Source of the DNA: Humitalea sp050632385
GTDB lineage: Bacteria > Pseudomonadota > Alphaproteobacteria > Acetobacterales > Acetobacteraceae
Length of the DNA stretch: 64,000 bases
Direction: 5' to 3'
NCBI RefSeq assembly: GCF_050632385.1
Contig: NZ_CP192599.1
Coordinates: forward strand, 4,588,001 to 4,652,000
This document shows positions 52,170 through 61,831 of the stretch, in pieces. Made by a program: the position numbers and the translations under genes. Every line of letters starts with the position of its first letter. Positions within the stretch are counted from its first letter, which is position 1. The notes beneath the pieces were generated by a model. That model made no database searches, was not told the origin of the DNA, and saw only the letters and a program-made list of their open reading frames with translations.

Positions 52170-53366
52170 ATGAACATCCATGAATACCAGGGCAAGGAAC
52201 TCCTGAAGCGCTACGGCGTGACGGTGTTGGACGGCTACGTCGCCTTCACCCCAGAGGAAGCGGAAGCCGCCGCCCAGAAGCTTCCCGGCCCCGTCTACGT
52301 GGTCAAAAGCCAGATCCACGCCGGCGGCCGCGGTGCCGGGCGTTTCTCCAATGACCCCAACGGCAAGGGCGGCGTCCGCGTCGTGAAGTCGGTCGAGGCC
52401 GTCAAGGAAGCCGCCACCGCGATGATCGGGAATGTCCTGGTCACCAAGCAGACCGGCCCCGAGGGCAAGCAGGTCAACCGGCTGTATATCGAAGCCGGCT
52501 GCGACATCGCCCGTGAACTCTACATCTCGCTGCTGATCGACCGCGAGACCTCGCGCATCACCATCATGGCCTCGACCGAAGGCGGGATGGAGATCGAGGA
52601 GGTCGCCGAGCACCAGCCGGAGAAGATCCTGCGCACCGCCATCGACCCGGCGGCCGGGTTTTCCGACTTCAACGCCCGCAAGCTGGCCTTCGGGCTTGGC
52701 CTGAAGGGCAAGCAGGTCGGCGCTTTCAGCAAGTTCGTCGCCGCCTTCTACAAGGCCTTCGTCGACCTGGATTGCGCGATCGTGGAAGTGAACCCGCTGG
52801 TCGTGACCGGCGCTGGTGAGATCGTGGCGCTGGACGCCAAGGTGTCCTTCGACGACAGCGCGCTGTTCCGCCACAAGGACATCGAAGCCCTGCGCGACGA
52901 TACCGAGATGGACCCCAAGGAACTCGACGCGGTCAAGAACGACCTGAACTACGTGGCCCTCGATGGTGAGATCGGCTGCATGGTGAATGGCGCGGGCCTG
53001 GCCATGGCGACCATGGACATCATCAAGCTCTATGGCTCGTCCCCGGCCAACTTCCTCGACGTCGGCGGCACGGCCACGGCGGCGCGGGTGACCGAGGCGT
53101 TCCGGATCATCACCTCCGACGTCAATGTGAAGGCCATCCTGGTCAATATTTTTGGTGGCATCGCCAAGTGCGACATGATCGCGAACGGCGTGGTCGAGGC
53201 GACCAAGACCCTGGGACTGAAGGTTCCCTTGGTCGTGCGCCTTGAGGGCACCAACGTGGACCTGGGCAAGAAGATCCTGGCCGAGAGCGGCCTGGCCATC
53301 ATCCCGGCCGATAACCTTGCGGATGCGGCCCAGAAGGTCGTTGCCGCCGTGAAGAAGGTGGCCTGA
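52170..53366 (+). CDS. sucC: Succinyl-CoA ligase subunit beta
   Basis: A 398-residue ATP-grasp subunit. The N-terminal MNIHEYQGKELLKRYGV, AGGRGAGRF loop, EVNPLVVTGAGEIVALDAKVSFDD and the C-terminal VNIFGGIAKCDMIANGVV are characteristic. It binds the nucleotide. It lies 51 bp downstream of mdh and 3 bp before sucD. Confidence 0.98.
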   Translation: MNIHEYQGKELLKRYGVTVLDGYVAFTPEEAEAAAQKLPGPVYVVKSQIHAGGRGAGRFSNDPNGKGGVRVVKSVEAVKEAATAMIGNVLVTKQTGPEGKQVNRLYIEAGCDIARELYISLLIDRETSRITIMASTEGGMEIEEVAEHQPEKILRTAIDPAAGFSDFNARKLAFGLGLKGKQVGAFSKFVAAFYKAFVDLDCAIVEVNPLVVTGAGEIVALDAKVSFDDSALFRHKDIEALRDDTEMDPKELDAVKNDLNYVALDGEIGCMVNGAGLAMATMDIIKLYGSSPANFLDVGGTATAARVTEAFRIITSDVNVKAILVNIFGGIAKCDMIANGVVEATKTLGLKVPLVVRLEGTNVDLGKKILAESGLAIIPADNLADAAQKVVAAVKKVA

Positions 53367-53369
53367 GCC

Positions 53370-54260
53370 ATGGCGATCCTCGTCAACGAGAACACCCGCG
53401 TGATGACCCAGGGCTTTACCGGCGCCCAGGGGACCTTCCATGCCGAACAGGGCATCGCCTACGGCAGCACCTATGTCGGCGGCGTGACCCCCGGTAAGGG
53501 CGGCACCACCCACATCGGCCTGCCGGTGTTCGACACCGTGGCCGAGTGCATTGGCGCGACCGCTGCGAATGCCTCCGTCATCTACGTGCCGCCGCCGTTC
53601 GCCGCCGATGCGATCCTCGAGGCGATCGACGCCGAGATGCCGCTGATCATCTGCATCACCGAAGGCATCCCGGTGCTGGACATGGTGCGGGTCAAGCGCG
53701 CGCTGTCCGGCAGCAACTCCCGCCTGATCGGGCCGAACTGCCCGGGCATCATCACCCCCGACGCCTGCAAGATCGGTATCATGCCCGGCCACATCCATCG
53801 TCGCGGCAAGGTCGGCATTGTCTCCCGCTCCGGCACGCTTACGTATGAGGCCGTGGCGCAGACCACGGCGGCCGGCCTCGGCCAGTCCACCTGCGTCGGC
53901 ATCGGCGGCGACCCGGTGAAGGGGACCGATTTCATCGACGTGCTGGAACTCTTCCTGGCCGACCCGGAAACCGAAGCGCTGATCATGATCGGCGAGATCG
54001 GCGGCGAGTCGGAAGTGAACGGGGCCAACTTCCTGAAGGAAAACAACTTCGGGCCCGGCAAGCGCAACCTGCCCGTGGTCGGCTTCATCGCCGGCGTCAC
54101 CGCCCCCCCGGGGCGGCGGATGGGCCATGCGGGCGCGGTCATCTCCGGCGGCAAGGACACCGCCGAGGCCAAGATCGCGGCGATGCGGGAGGCTGGGATC
54201 CATGTCGCCGACAGCCCGGCTGCGCTGGGTTCGACGATGATCAAGGCGATGCGCGGCTGA
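53370..54260 (+). CDS. sucD: Succinyl-CoA ligase subunit alpha
   Basis: A 296-residue subunit that binds CoA and carries the phosphohistidine. The CoA-binding N-terminus is VMTQGFTGAQGTFHAEQ, the CoA segment GPNCPGIITPDACKIGIMPGHIH follows, and the phosphohistidine region is RRMGHAGAVISGGKDTAEAK. It is followed by a 171 bp gap with two hairpins before sucA. Confidence 0.98.
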   Translation: MAILVNENTRVMTQGFTGAQGTFHAEQGIAYGSTYVGGVTPGKGGTTHIGLPVFDTVAECIGATAANASVIYVPPPFAADAILEAIDAEMPLIICITEGIPVLDMVRVKRALSGSNSRLIGPNCPGIITPDACKIGIMPGHIHRRGKVGIVSRSGTLTYEAVAQTTAAGLGQSTCVGIGGDPVKGTDFIDVLELFLADPETEALIMIGEIGGESEVNGANFLKENNFGPGKRNLPVVGFIAGVTAPPGRRMGHAGAVISGGKDTAEAKIAAMREAGIHVADSPAALGSTMIKAMRG

Positions 54261-54303
54261 ATCGAGCGTTGCGCGGCAGAACCGCCGCGAACAAACATTG
54301 CCA

Positions 54304-54351
54304 GGGCCGAACGGCCCAGAACGGTAAATCCCATGGCCCAACGGCCATGGG
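54304..54351 (+). promoter_or_regulatory. Two tandem hairpins between sucD and sucA
   Basis: A GGGCC-gaac-GGCCC hairpin (54304-54317) is followed by a 9 bp perfect stem CCCATGGCC-caac-GGCCATGGG (54330-54351). Neither is followed by a U-tract. They may partly terminate the mdh-sucCD transcript or stabilise it, uncoupling it from sucAB. Confidence 0.5.
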
Positions 54352-54431
54352 CGGCTACAGGTGCTTAAGAACCCCTGGGCCATAGGGTGACCAGCAGACC
54401 CGCCCCGACGGGCGGGCACGGAGAGAAGACC

Positions 54432-57320
54432 ATGGCAGGCGTGGATGTTCTTGTAACGGCCATGACCGGCGCGAATGCCGCCTACCTCGCGGACACCTAC
54501 GCGCGTTGGGTGGAAAAGCCCGACAGCGTCGATGCCTCGATGGCGGAGCTCTTCGCGGCCCTGAACGACGAAGCGCGCGCGGTGCTGACCGATGCGATGG
54601 GTGCCTCCTGGGCGCCACGCACCCGCGGCGGCTTCGGGCCGGAGCCCGAGGCAGCCCCCGCGCCGAAGAAGGGCGCGGCCCCCGCCGCCGCCAAGCCGGC
54701 GGATCCCGCCGCCGCCCGTGCCGCCGTGCTGGATTCCCTTCGCGCGCTGATGCTGATCCGCGCCTATCGCGTGCGCGGCCATCTGGAAGCCAGCCTGGAT
54801 CCGCTCGGCCTGACCGAGTTGAAGAAGCACTCCGAACTCGACCCGAAGACCTACGGCTTCACCGACGCCGATCTTGACCGGCCGATCTTCATCGACCGCG
54901 TGCTCGGCCGCGAAAGCGCCACCCTACGGGAAATCGTGGCGATCTGCCGCGCGTCCTACTGCGGCGCGATCGGCGTCGAATTCATGCACATCCAGGATCC
55001 GGAACAGAAGTTCTGGATCCAGACCCGCATTGAAAACGCGCCCTGGCTCACCGCCTTCGACACCGACGCCCGCCGCAAGATCCTGACCCAGATCACCGAA
55101 GCCGAGGGCTTCGAGGCCTTCTGCGCGCGCAAATACGTCGGCACCAAGCGGTTCGGGCTGGAAGGCGCCGAAGCCACCATCCCCGCCATCCAGACGGTGA
55201 TCGAGGTCGCGGCCGCCGCCGGCGTCAATGAAATCGCCATCGGCATGCCGCATCGCGGCCGCCTGAACACGCTGGTCAATGTGGTGAAGAAGCCCTTCAC
55301 CCAGGTTTTCAGCGAATTCAAGGGCAACCCGGCCAATCCTGACGACGTGCAGGGCTCGGGCGACGTGAAGTACCACCTCGGCACCTCCACCGATGTGGAG
55401 ATCGGCGGGCGCATGGTGCACCTGTCGTTGCAGCCGAACCCGTCGCACCTGGAAGCCGTCGATCCCGTCGTGATCGGCAAGGTCCGCGCGCGCCAGGACA
55501 TGGCCGGCGACACCAAGACCCGCCGCGGCACCATGGCCATCCTGCTGCATGGCGATGCCGCCTTCGCTGGCCAGGGGCTGGTCTATGAAACGCTGGCGAT
55601 GAGCCAGCTCATCGGTTACCGCACAGGCGGCACCGTGCACCTGGTCGTGAACAACCAGATCGGCTTCACCACGGTCCCGGCGCATGCCTATTCCGGCCTC
55701 TACTGCACCGACGTCGCCAAGAGCATCCAGGCGCCGATCCTGCACGTGAATGGCGACGATCCGGAGGCGGTGGTCTTCTGCGCGCGCCTCTGCGCCGAAT
55801 ACCGGATGCAGTTCGGCGCCGATATCGTGCTGGATATCGTCTGCTACCGCCGCCATGGCCATAATGAGAGCGACGAGCCCGCTTTCACCCAGCCGGCCAT
55901 GTATGCCCGCATCCGCGAAACCAAGACCCTGCGGGTGAAGTATGCCGAGGCCCTGGCCGCCAGCGGCGCCGTCCCGGCCGCCGAGAGCCGCGCCATCCTG
56001 GACGCCTTCAACGCCACGATGGAGGACGCCTACCAGGCCTCCACCTCCTTCAAGCCGAACAAGGCCGACTGGCTGGAAGGCCATTGGTCGGGGCTGAAGG
56101 CCGCCGGCAATAGCGACGAGCAGGTCGAAACCCTGCACGCGACCGCCGTCGAGCCCGAGGTGCTGCGGGAAATCGGCCTGGCGCTCGCCCGCGTTCCGGC
56201 CGACTTCAAGGCCAACCCAAAGATCGTCCGCCAGCTTGAAGCCAAGAAGACCGCCATCGAAACCGGCGAGGGCATCGACTGGGCGACCGGCGAGGCGCTC
56301 GCCTTCGGCAGCCTGCTGCTGGAGGGCCACCGCGTCCGCCTGTCGGGTGAGGATGTGCAGCGCGGCACCTTCAGCCATCGCCACGCGGTGCTGATCGACC
56401 AGACCAACCAGGCGGAATACGTCCCGCTGAACAACATCCGCGCCGGCCAGCCGCGCATCGATGCCTTCAACTCGCTGCTGTCGGAAATGGGCGTGCTCGG
56501 CTTCGACTACGGCTATTCGCTGGCCGATCCGCATACGCTGGTGCTGTGGGAAGCGCAGTTCGGCGACTTCGCCAATGGCGCGCAAGTCATCATCGACCAG
56601 TTCATCGCCTCGGGCGAGACGAAGTGGCTGCGCATGTCGGGCCTCGTGATGCTGCTGCCGCATGGGCATGAAGGCCAGGGGCCGGAACACTCCTCCGCCC
56701 GGCCGGAACGCTACCTGCAGCTTTGCGCCGAGCGGAACATGCGCGTCTGCAACTTCACCACCCCGGCCAATTACTTCCACGCGCTGCGCCGCCAGTTGAA
56801 GGCGAATTACCGCAAGCCGTTGATCGTGATGACGCCGAAATCCCTGCTGCGGCACAAGATGGCGGTCTCCCCGCTCTCCGCCTTCGGCCCCGGCAGCGGC
56901 TTCAAATACGTCTATCCGGAGATGGAGGAGATCGCGCCGGCCGAGGAGGTCACGCGCGTCGTGATCTGCACCGGCAAGATCTACTACGACCTGCTGGCCG
57001 CGCGACAGGAACAGGGCGTCAAGGACGTCGCCATCGTCCGCCTGGAACAGATGCACCCCTTCCCCGACCGCGGGTTGCGGGACGCGCTGCTGCCTTACGT
57101 GAACGCCGAGGTCGTGTGGTGTCAGGAGGAGCCTGAGAACATGGGCGCCTGGCAGTTCGTGGACCGGCGGATCGAAAAGGTGCTGCTCGGCATCGACATC
57201 AAGGGCCGTCGCCCGCGCTACGTCGGCCGCGAGGCCGCGGCCTCCCCGGCGACGGGGCTGGCGCGCGTCCATGCGGCACAACAGGACGCGCTGGTTCGCA
57301 GCGCGCTCCGCCTCGCCTAA
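54432..57320 (+). CDS. sucA: 2-oxoglutarate dehydrogenase E1 component
   Basis: A 962-residue thiamin-diphosphate enzyme. After a leader helix (ANAAYLADTYARWVEKPDSV) and an Ala/Pro-rich linker (about 75-100), it contains GMPHRGRLNTLVNV, VQGSGDVKYHLGTS, GDAAFAGQGLVYETLAMS with the ThDP site, NNQIGFTTVPAHAYS, VCYRRHGHNESDEPAFTQP and GHEGQGPEHSSARPERYLQL. It forms the E1 of the complex with sucB. ATG 54432 is preceded by an AGAGAAG ribosome site. Its length is normal. Confidence 0.98.
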   Translation: MAGVDVLVTAMTGANAAYLADTYARWVEKPDSVDASMAELFAALNDEARAVLTDAMGASWAPRTRGGFGPEPEAAPAPKKGAAPAAAKPADPAAARAAVLDSLRALMLIRAYRVRGHLEASLDPLGLTELKKHSELDPKTYGFTDADLDRPIFIDRVLGRESATLREIVAICRASYCGAIGVEFMHIQDPEQKFWIQTRIENAPWLTAFDTDARRKILTQITEAEGFEAFCARKYVGTKRFGLEGAEATIPAIQTVIEVAAAAGVNEIAIGMPHRGRLNTLVNVVKKPFTQVFSEFKGNPANPDDVQGSGDVKYHLGTSTDVEIGGRMVHLSLQPNPSHLEAVDPVVIGKVRARQDMAGDTKTRRGTMAILLHGDAAFAGQGLVYETLAMSQLIGYRTGGTVHLVVNNQIGFTTVPAHAYSGLYCTDVAKSIQAPILHVNGDDPEAVVFCARLCAEYRMQFGADIVLDIVCYRRHGHNESDEPAFTQPAMYARIRETKTLRVKYAEALAASGAVPAAESRAILDAFNATMEDAYQASTSFKPNKADWLEGHWSGLKAAGNSDEQVETLHATAVEPEVLREIGLALARVPADFKANPKIVRQLEAKKTAIETGEGIDWATGEALAFGSLLLEGHRVRLSGEDVQRGTFSHRHAVLIDQTNQAEYVPLNNIRAGQPRIDAFNSLLSEMGVLGFDYGYSLADPHTLVLWEAQFGDFANGAQVIIDQFIASGETKWLRMSGLVMLLPHGHEGQGPEHSSARPERYLQLCAERNMRVCNFTTPANYFHALRRQLKANYRKPLIVMTPKSLLRHKMAVSPLSAFGPGSGFKYVYPEMEEIAPAEEVTRVVICTGKIYYDLLAARQEQGVKDVAIVRLEQMHPFPDRGLRDALLPYVNAEVVWCQEEPENMGAWQFVDRRIEKVLLGIDIKGRRPRYVGREAAASPATGLARVHAAQQDALVRSALRLA

Positions 57321-57373
57321 ACGACACAAGCGGCTCGGCCGCGGCTGATAGACAGAACGGAAGACCATCGCTG

Positions 57374-58612
57374 ATGACCGACATCCTTGTCCCGACCCTG
57401 GGCGAAAGCGTCTCCACCGCCACCATCGCGCGTTGGATGAAGGCCGTGGGCGACACCGTCGCGGCCGATGAACCGCTGGTGGAACTGGAAACCGACAAGG
57501 TCACGGTCGAGGTCAACGCCCCCGCCGCCGGCGTGCTGGAAGCGATCAGCGCCGCCGAGGGCGCCGAGGTCGAGCCGGGCGCCCTGCTCGGCACCATCCA
57601 GGCCGGCGCCGGCGCCCCCGCACGCGCCGTGCCGCATGCGCCGGAACCGGTCCCCGCCTCCGCCCCCAAGGCGGCGCCGGCGGTGGAGCCGCCGCATACC
57701 CATGCCGGCCCCGTGCCCCGCCCCGGCGGCGACCACGCGCCGATGCCCGCCGCCGCCAAGCTGATGGCCGACAACAAGCTTGCCCCCGCCCAGGTCGGCG
57801 ACGGCAGCGGCAAGGATGGCCGGGTCACCAAGGGCGATGTGCTGGCGATGCTGGCGCGTGGCCCCGCGCCCGCCGCCGCCCCGGCCCCAGCCAAGGCGCC
57901 CCGCGCCCTGGATGCCGGCGAGGAGCGCGTAAAAATGACCCGGCTGCGCCTGACCATCGCGCGCCGCCTGAAGGAAGCCCAGAACACCGCCGCGATGCTG
58001 ACCACCTTCAACGAGGTGGACATGTCGGCGGCGATGGCGCTGCGCACCGAATACAAGGACGCCTTCGAAAAGCGCCACGGCATCAAGCTCGGCTTCATGT
58101 CGATCTTCGTGAAGGCCTGCGTCGCCGCGCTGAAGGAATTCCCGGCGGTGAACGCCGAGATCGACGGCGATGAGGTCGTCTACAAGAACTTCGTGAACAT
58201 GGGCATCGCCGTCGGCGGCCCGAACGGGCTGGTCGTCCCCGTGCTCAAGCACGCCGATAGCCTGTCCTTCTCCGGCATCGAGAAGGGTATCGCCGACTTC
58301 GGCCGCCGCGCCCGCGATGGGCAATTGGCGATGGCCGACCTGACCGGCGGATCCTTCACCATCACCAATGGCGGCATCTACGGCAGCCTGATGTCCACGC
58401 CGATCCTGAACCCGCCGCAGTCGGGCATCCTGGGCATGCACAAGATCCAGGAACGCCCCATGGCGGTGAACGGCCAGGTCGTGATCCGGCCGATGATGTA
58501 CATCGCCCTGTCCTACGACCACCGGATCGTGGACGGGAAGGAAGCCGTCTCCTTCCTGGTGCGGGTCAAGGAGAATGTGGAAGACCCCCGGCGCCTCGTG
58601 CTGGAGGTCTGA
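57374..58612 (+). CDS. sucB: Dihydrolipoyl succinyltransferase (2-oxoglutarate dehydrogenase E2)
   Basis: A 412-residue E2 with an N-terminal lipoyl domain (lipoyl Lys in VELETDKVTVEVNAP), a peripheral-subunit binding domain (AAAKLMADNKLAPAQVGDGSGKDGRVTKGDVLAML), Ala/Pro-rich linkers, and a catalytic domain ending in LSYDHRIVDGKEAVSFL, where the catalytic His and Asp lie. The dihydrolipoyl dehydrogenase gene (lpd) does not follow, in contrast to many relatives. Confidence 0.97.
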   Translation: MTDILVPTLGESVSTATIARWMKAVGDTVAADEPLVELETDKVTVEVNAPAAGVLEAISAAEGAEVEPGALLGTIQAGAGAPARAVPHAPEPVPASAPKAAPAVEPPHTHAGPVPRPGGDHAPMPAAAKLMADNKLAPAQVGDGSGKDGRVTKGDVLAMLARGPAPAAAPAPAKAPRALDAGEERVKMTRLRLTIARRLKEAQNTAAMLTTFNEVDMSAAMALRTEYKDAFEKRHGIKLGFMSIFVKACVAALKEFPAVNAEIDGDEVVYKNFVNMGIAVGGPNGLVVPVLKHADSLSFSGIEKGIADFGRRARDGQLAMADLTGGSFTITNGGIYGSLMSTPILNPPQSGILGMHKIQERPMAVNGQVVIRPMMYIALSYDHRIVDGKEAVSFLVRVKENVEDPRRLVLEV

Positions 58613-58620
58613 GTTTGCGG

Positions 58621-58647
58621 CCCCCCCGCGACGAATCGCGCGGGGGG
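58621..58647 (+). terminator. Strong GC-rich hairpin after sucB
   Basis: A stem of 11 pairs with one bulge (CCCCCCCGCGA with TCGCGCGGGGGG, loop CGAA) starts 9 bp after the sucB stop. No U-tract follows. It probably ends the mdh-suc transcript. Confidence 0.6.
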
Positions 58648-58704
58648 TGCTAGCCTCCGCCTCTGCGGCCCTATCCCTGGCCGCCCTGAGATGAGGAGGC
58701 AGCG

Positions 58705-58974
58705 ATGCGATCCCACGAAAGCCAGTTTTCCGACGCCCGTCCGATCCGCCGCACGCTTGAGGAAAAGCGCCGCCTGGTGGCCGAACTGCGCGAAACCCTC
58801 GCGACCATGAAATCGCATGCCTCGGCGGTCACGCGTGACGCCATCAAGCTGCGGATCAAGGAACTTGAAGTCGATATCGCCAGCGCCCCGCCGCCGCGCG
58901 AACGCGACGACCGGCGCGCCCTGACCGATCCGGCGCTGAACCCGCGCCGCCGCGGGCCGCGCGTGACCTTCTAA
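58705..58974 (+). CDS. Small hypothetical protein with coiled-coil
   Basis: An 89-residue hydrophilic protein. Residues about 16-58 (RRTLEEKRRLVAELRETLA then KLRIKELEVDIAS) form a likely coiled coil; the C-terminus is basic and disordered (PRRRGPRVTF). An AGGAGG ribosome site stands 6 nt before the ATG. No domain is recognised. It lies after the presumed sucB terminator, at the place where lpd is often found. Confidence 0.7.
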   Translation: MRSHESQFSDARPIRRTLEEKRRLVAELRETLATMKSHASAVTRDAIKLRIKELEVDIASAPPPRERDDRRALTDPALNPRRRGPRVTF

Positions 58975-58990
58975 GCAGGCATCGGGGCCG

Positions 58991-61102
58991 TCAGGCCCCG
59001 ATCGCCCGGCGCAGGATCCCTTCGGTCAGCACCTGCGGCAACAGCATCGGCGCCCCGCCACCGGCGGGGTAGAACAGATACAGCGGCACGCCTTCCCGCC
59101 CATGTTCGCGCAGCAGCGCCGTGATGGCCGGATCGCCGCGCGTCCAATCCCCCTTCAGATACGCTATGCCTCCGGCCAGCAGCAGGGCGCGGGTGGCCTC
59201 GGTTTCCAGCGCCAGCCGGTCATTGACCTTGCAGGTGATGCACCAGGCCGCCGTCATGTTCACCAGCGCCGGCCGGCCCTCGGCCCGTAGTGCGGCGATT
59301 CGCGCGGCGGACCATGTCTCGACGCCCGTGGGCGTCACGGCCACGGCGGGGGATGCGACACGCAGCGGCGGCAGCAGCGCCAGGGCGCCGATCACCGACG
59401 CCAGCGCCACGGCCTGGCCCAGCCGGCGCCCCCGGCCGGTCGCGGCCTGTGCCGCCCCCAGCGCCCAGGCGCCAAACCCCAGCAGCAAGCCGCCACCAAG
59501 CACCATCAGCACGCCATCCGGCCCGCTTTGCTGCGCCAGCACCCAGACCAGCCAGGCGGCCGCCGCATACATCGGAAAGGCCAGGGCCTGGCGCAGCCGC
59601 TCCATCCAGGCGCCCGGCCGCGGCAGGCCCCGCGCCAAGCCGGGCCAGACGGCCAGCGCCGCATAAGGCGCCGCCAGCCCCAGCCCCAGCGCCAAAAAGA
59701 CCGCCATCGTCCCGGCCGCCGGCAAGGCGAACGCCGCCCCCACGGCCGCCGCCATGAAGGGCGCGGTGCAGGGGGTCGCCACCAGTACCGCCAGCGCCCC
59801 GGTCATGAAGGACCCCGCGTGCCCGCCGCGCGCGGCCAGCGCCGATCCCGCACCCACCGGCCCGCCCACGGCAAAGACGCCCGACAGGTTCAGCCCCACC
59901 CCCAGCATCAGCCAGGCCATGACGGCGACGAACACGGGCGACTGGAACTGGAACCCCCAGCCCGCCAGGCCGCCCGCCGCCCGGAACGCCAGCATGGCGC
60001 CGCCCAGCACGGCAAAGGCGACCAGGACCCCGGCGGTATAGGACAGCGCCTCGGCCCGGACCGCGCCGCGCGCGGCACCGCCCATGCGGGCGATCGCCAT
60101 GGCCTTCATCGCCAGGACGGGAAAGACGCAAGGCATCAGGTTCAGCAGCAGGCCGCCGGCCATCGCCAGCAGCAAAGCCTGCCACAGCGGCAGGCTGGGG
60201 ACCTCGGGCTCCGGCGCGCCCATGGGGGTCGCGACCAGATAGGCGCTGCGGACCCCGGCGGCGTCGGTCATCGCGACCACGCCCGACAAGGACGCCGTCG
60301 CGGCGCTGGCGTCCCGCCGCAGCCCCAGGGTCAGGGCGCCGTCGCGCAGCCGCATGGGTTGCGGCGCCGCGTTGTCGATCAGCCCCGGCTCGTCGGGGAA
60401 GAAAAACGCCTCCCGCACCGTGCCGGGGGCCAGGCCCGGGCCGGACAGGGTCACGCTGCCGCGCGGGCCGTCGAAGCCGGCGGTCACTGCCCAGGGGCTG
60501 GGGCGCGGGGTGGCGGCCTCGGCCGTCACGAAGGCCGCGGCGGCCGGGCTGGGTTCGGCTACGGCCGCGACGGGCAGGCTGATCGAAAACCGCCCTTCCT
60601 CTGGGATGCAGACGTCGGCGCAGACCAGCCAACTGGCCTCGGCCTGGAGGGAAAACACCCCGCCGGGGGCCAGCGTCGCGGGCGGCGTCACGGTCAGCGG
60701 CAGCAAGACCTCGGTCGCATAGCCGAAATTCACCAGCGGGCCGAAGGCGAAGCGGCTGGGTGACGGCCATTCGATCGGCCCGGCGGCCCCGCCCTCCGGC
60801 AGGTCCAGCGCGATCTCCGTCGCCTGCCCGGCATCGCCCGGGTTGCGCCAATAGGTATGCCAGCCCGGCGCCAGGCGCTGGCGCAGCCCGATGCGGAAGG
60901 GCACGCCGGGGGCGACCGACGCGGCCTCCGACACCAGAACCACCTCGGCGCGGGGGGAGACGACCGGCGTGCTTTCATAAACCTGCGTCACGGGCATCGA
61001 CCGCCCGACGACCGCCGGCCGGGACAACGCCGGCTGCGCCGCCGCCGAACCGGCCAGCAAAACCGCGCCAAAACCCGCCAGGAGAGGGAGACCGAACCGC
61101 AT
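58991..61102 (-). CDS. DsbD/ScsB-like thiol:disulfide interchange protein
   Basis: A 703-residue envelope protein. It has a signal peptide (LPLLAGFGAVLLAGSAAA), an N-terminal periplasmic DsbD-like domain with Cys pair (WLVCADVCIPEEG), a membrane domain of about eight helices with Cys residues in LLNLMPCVFPVLAMK and VATPCTAPFMAA, and a C-terminal thioredoxin domain with WCITCK. It passes electrons from the cytoplasm to periplasmic thiol reductases or copper-resistance proteins. ATG 61102 gives the signal peptide. It is divergent from DUF484 by 87 bp. Confidence 0.9.
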   Translation of the reverse strand: MRFGLPLLAGFGAVLLAGSAAAQPALSRPAVVGRSMPVTQVYESTPVVSPRAEVVLVSEAASVAPGVPFRIGLRQRLAPGWHTYWRNPGDAGQATEIALDLPEGGAAGPIEWPSPSRFAFGPLVNFGYATEVLLPLTVTPPATLAPGGVFSLQAEASWLVCADVCIPEEGRFSISLPVAAVAEPSPAAAAFVTAEAATPRPSPWAVTAGFDGPRGSVTLSGPGLAPGTVREAFFFPDEPGLIDNAAPQPMRLRDGALTLGLRRDASAATASLSGVVAMTDAAGVRSAYLVATPMGAPEPEVPSLPLWQALLLAMAGGLLLNLMPCVFPVLAMKAMAIARMGGAARGAVRAEALSYTAGVLVAFAVLGGAMLAFRAAGGLAGWGFQFQSPVFVAVMAWLMLGVGLNLSGVFAVGGPVGAGSALAARGGHAGSFMTGALAVLVATPCTAPFMAAAVGAAFALPAAGTMAVFLALGLGLAAPYAALAVWPGLARGLPRPGAWMERLRQALAFPMYAAAAWLVWVLAQQSGPDGVLMVLGGGLLLGFGAWALGAAQAATGRGRRLGQAVALASVIGALALLPPLRVASPAVAVTPTGVETWSAARIAALRAEGRPALVNMTAAWCITCKVNDRLALETEATRALLLAGGIAYLKGDWTRGDPAITALLREHGREGVPLYLFYPAGGGAPMLLPQVLTEGILRRAIGA

Positions 61103-61189
61103 GCACCGATAGAACGGTCGCCTGCGGCCGCGGATCAACCCCCCAATCAGCGTTGCGGCCAGGCGCCCGCGCCGCCAACATGATCCCGC

Positions 61190-61831
61190 ATGAGCCACCC
61201 CCCGGTCGCCACCCCGCCGAATCGCGCCGCCGACGCAGAGCCCTTTGCCGAGGACGTGGCCGCCTACCTGACCGCGCACCCGCGTTTCCTGGCCGAGCGG
61301 CCCGGGCTCTACGACGCCCTGGAGCCACCCCAACGCGTCCATGGCGACAGGCTTGCCGACCACATGGCAGCCATGCTGGCCGCCGCCCGTGCCGGTGGGC
61401 AGGCCGCGGCCGCCGGGCGGGCCAGGGTCCAGGCGCTGGGCGAACGGGTACACGCCGCCGTGCTGGCGCTGATCGACGAGCCCGACCCATACGCGACCGT
61501 GGCCGAGGACTGGCCGCGCCTGCTGGGCCTTGCCGCCTGTTCGGTCCAGACCGAGGCGCCTGCCCACCCGCGCCCCCTGCCGCCGGGCACCATCGCCGGC
61601 CTGCTGTCGCCGGGGCGCGACCTGGTGCTGCGCGACACGGCCCCGGCCGCCGCCGCCCTGCATGGCGAAGCCGCCCCCCTGGTGGTGCGGGAGGCGCTGT
61701 TGCGCCTGGCGCTGCCGGTGCCCGGGCTGCTGGTGCTTGGCGCGCGGTCGCCGGGCACCCTGCCGATGCGCGGCGGCACCGCATCCCTGCTGTTCCTGGC
61801 GGCGGCGCTGACGGCGGTGCTGGGGCGATGA
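61190..61831 (+). CDS. DUF484 family protein
   Basis: A 213-residue GAF-like protein of the DUF484 group. The N-terminal EDVAAYLTAHPRFLAERPGLYDALEPP segment is family-typical, and an Ala-rich helical region follows. DUF484 genes commonly precede xerC and this one overlaps xerC by 4 bp (ATGA), which suggests a role with the recombinase. Function is not known. Confidence 0.85.
   Translation: MSHPPVATPPNRAADAEPFAEDVAAYLTAHPRFLAERPGLYDALEPPQRVHGDRLADHMAAMLAAARAGGQAAAAGRARVQALGERVHAAVLALIDEPDPYATVAEDWPRLLGLAACSVQTEAPAHPRPLPPGTIAGLLSPGRDLVLRDTAPAAAALHGEAAPLVVREALLRLALPVPGLLVLGARSPGTLPMRGGTASLLFLAAALTAVLGR

Noticed and set aside
50568..54830. A 1420-residue open frame on the minus strand opposite mdh-sucC-sucD
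   Set aside because: It is antisense to four well-conserved genes with clear motifs. Its His/Gly/Asp-rich composition is the usual mirror of high-GC coding DNA.
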